A DNA stretch of 11,600 nt from Phycisphaerae bacterium (GTDB lineage: Bacteria; Planctomycetota; Phycisphaerae; Sedimentisphaerales; Anaerohalosphaeraceae), in the NCBI GenBank assembly GCA_021736615.1, contig JAIPFN010000181.1, forward strand, positions 1-11,600. The letters are read 5' to 3'. The notes beneath the pieces are model-generated. The model was not told the origin of the DNA. It did no database searches and saw only the letters and a program-made list of their open reading frames with translations. Of this stretch, positions 11,435-11,600 are shown in pieces; the stretch's first letter is position 1; the number at the start of each line of letters is the position of its first letter. The translations under genes were made by a program, and so were the position numbers.

Positions 11435-11462
11435 CTCAAACTGACCTAACGGCCAGTTTGAG
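11435..11462. other. CTCAAACTG hairpin upstream of the kinase gene
   Basis: CTCAAACTGACC-TAAC-GGCCAGTTTGAG forms a 12-pair stem with one A/C mismatch. It ends seven bases before the kinase ATG on the minus strand and overlaps its weak ribosome binding site, as the related hairpin does at the regulator. Confidence 0.55.
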
Positions 11463-11497
11463 AATTACCAATTACTAATTACGAATTACGAATTGAA
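11463..11497 (+). repeat. Heptamer array AATTACN
   Basis: AATTACC, AATTACT, AATTACG and AATTACG lie in tandem, followed by AATTGAA. It is upstream of the kinase gene. Confidence 0.8.
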
Positions 11498-11499
11498 GA

Positions 11500-11517
11500 T
11501 TCGCCCTAACGGGCGAA
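11500..11517. other. TTCGCCC-TAAC-GGGCGAA hairpin
   Basis: A perfect 7-bp stem with loop TAAC, the same loop as the hairpin at 11435-11462. The remaining bases to 11600 show no gene and no clear motif. Confidence 0.5.
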
Positions 11518-11600
11518 GCTAATTCACTAGTAAAAGACAGCTTAAATCCATTTAAGGTCACCGAATATTCTCCATAGCACGAATTACTGATTAAGGTTTC

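Overview
The window looks like a bacterial chromosome segment, most likely from a planctomycete-type (Phycisphaerae-like) or comparable environmental Gram-negative bacterium. That assignment is inference. It rests on the lysine-plus-hydrophobic, alanine-rich signal peptide of the first protein, an rsmH gene far from any visible division cluster, a sigma-54 two-component pair, and intergenic DNA crowded with short dispersed repeats. No rRNA, tRNA, transposase or CRISPR array was found.

Layout: (1) 1-215, the start of an exported protein on the minus strand, cut by the window edge. (2) 216-771, an AT-rich non-coding stretch. (3) 772-6524, a plus-strand cassette of six genes: a double helix-turn-helix (sigma region 4-like) protein, an ABC-type ATPase, a GNAT acyltransferase, a ParB-like protein, a terminase small-subunit-like protein and a terminase large subunit. 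The ATPase and GNAT look like a split version of COG2401 (ABC-type ATPase fused to a predicted acetyltransferase). (4) 6588-11428, five minus-strand genes: a 96-residue unknown, a rhodanese, RsmH (16S rRNA m4C1402 methyltransferase), an NtrC-type sigma-54 activator and a PAS-containing soluble histidine kinase that is probably its partner.

The cassette is the candidate system. It combines phage DNA-packaging enzymes with an ATPase/GNAT/ParB group, but no portal, capsid, protease, tail, integrase or lysis gene is visible. A reasonable hypothesis is a phage-derived DNA-modification and packaging or handling module. The substrate and role are not shown by the sequence.

The second theme is the gaps between genes. 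They are built from several families of short repeats: seven arrays of 7-bp tandem repeats with unrelated sequences; triplets of 9-10 bp repeats of CATGAAGNN, CACGGATTT and CACAGAGGA type; nine copies of an RCAACTT box, all in the same orientation; a hairpin element with compensatory base changes; and CAAACTG...CAGTTTG hairpins lying against start or stop codons. Repeats extend into coding sequence: they supply the stop codons of the ATPase and GNAT genes and the last ~20 residues of the helix-turn-helix protein. The same families occur beside rsmH and the kinase, so they belong to the genome as a whole and not only to the cassette.
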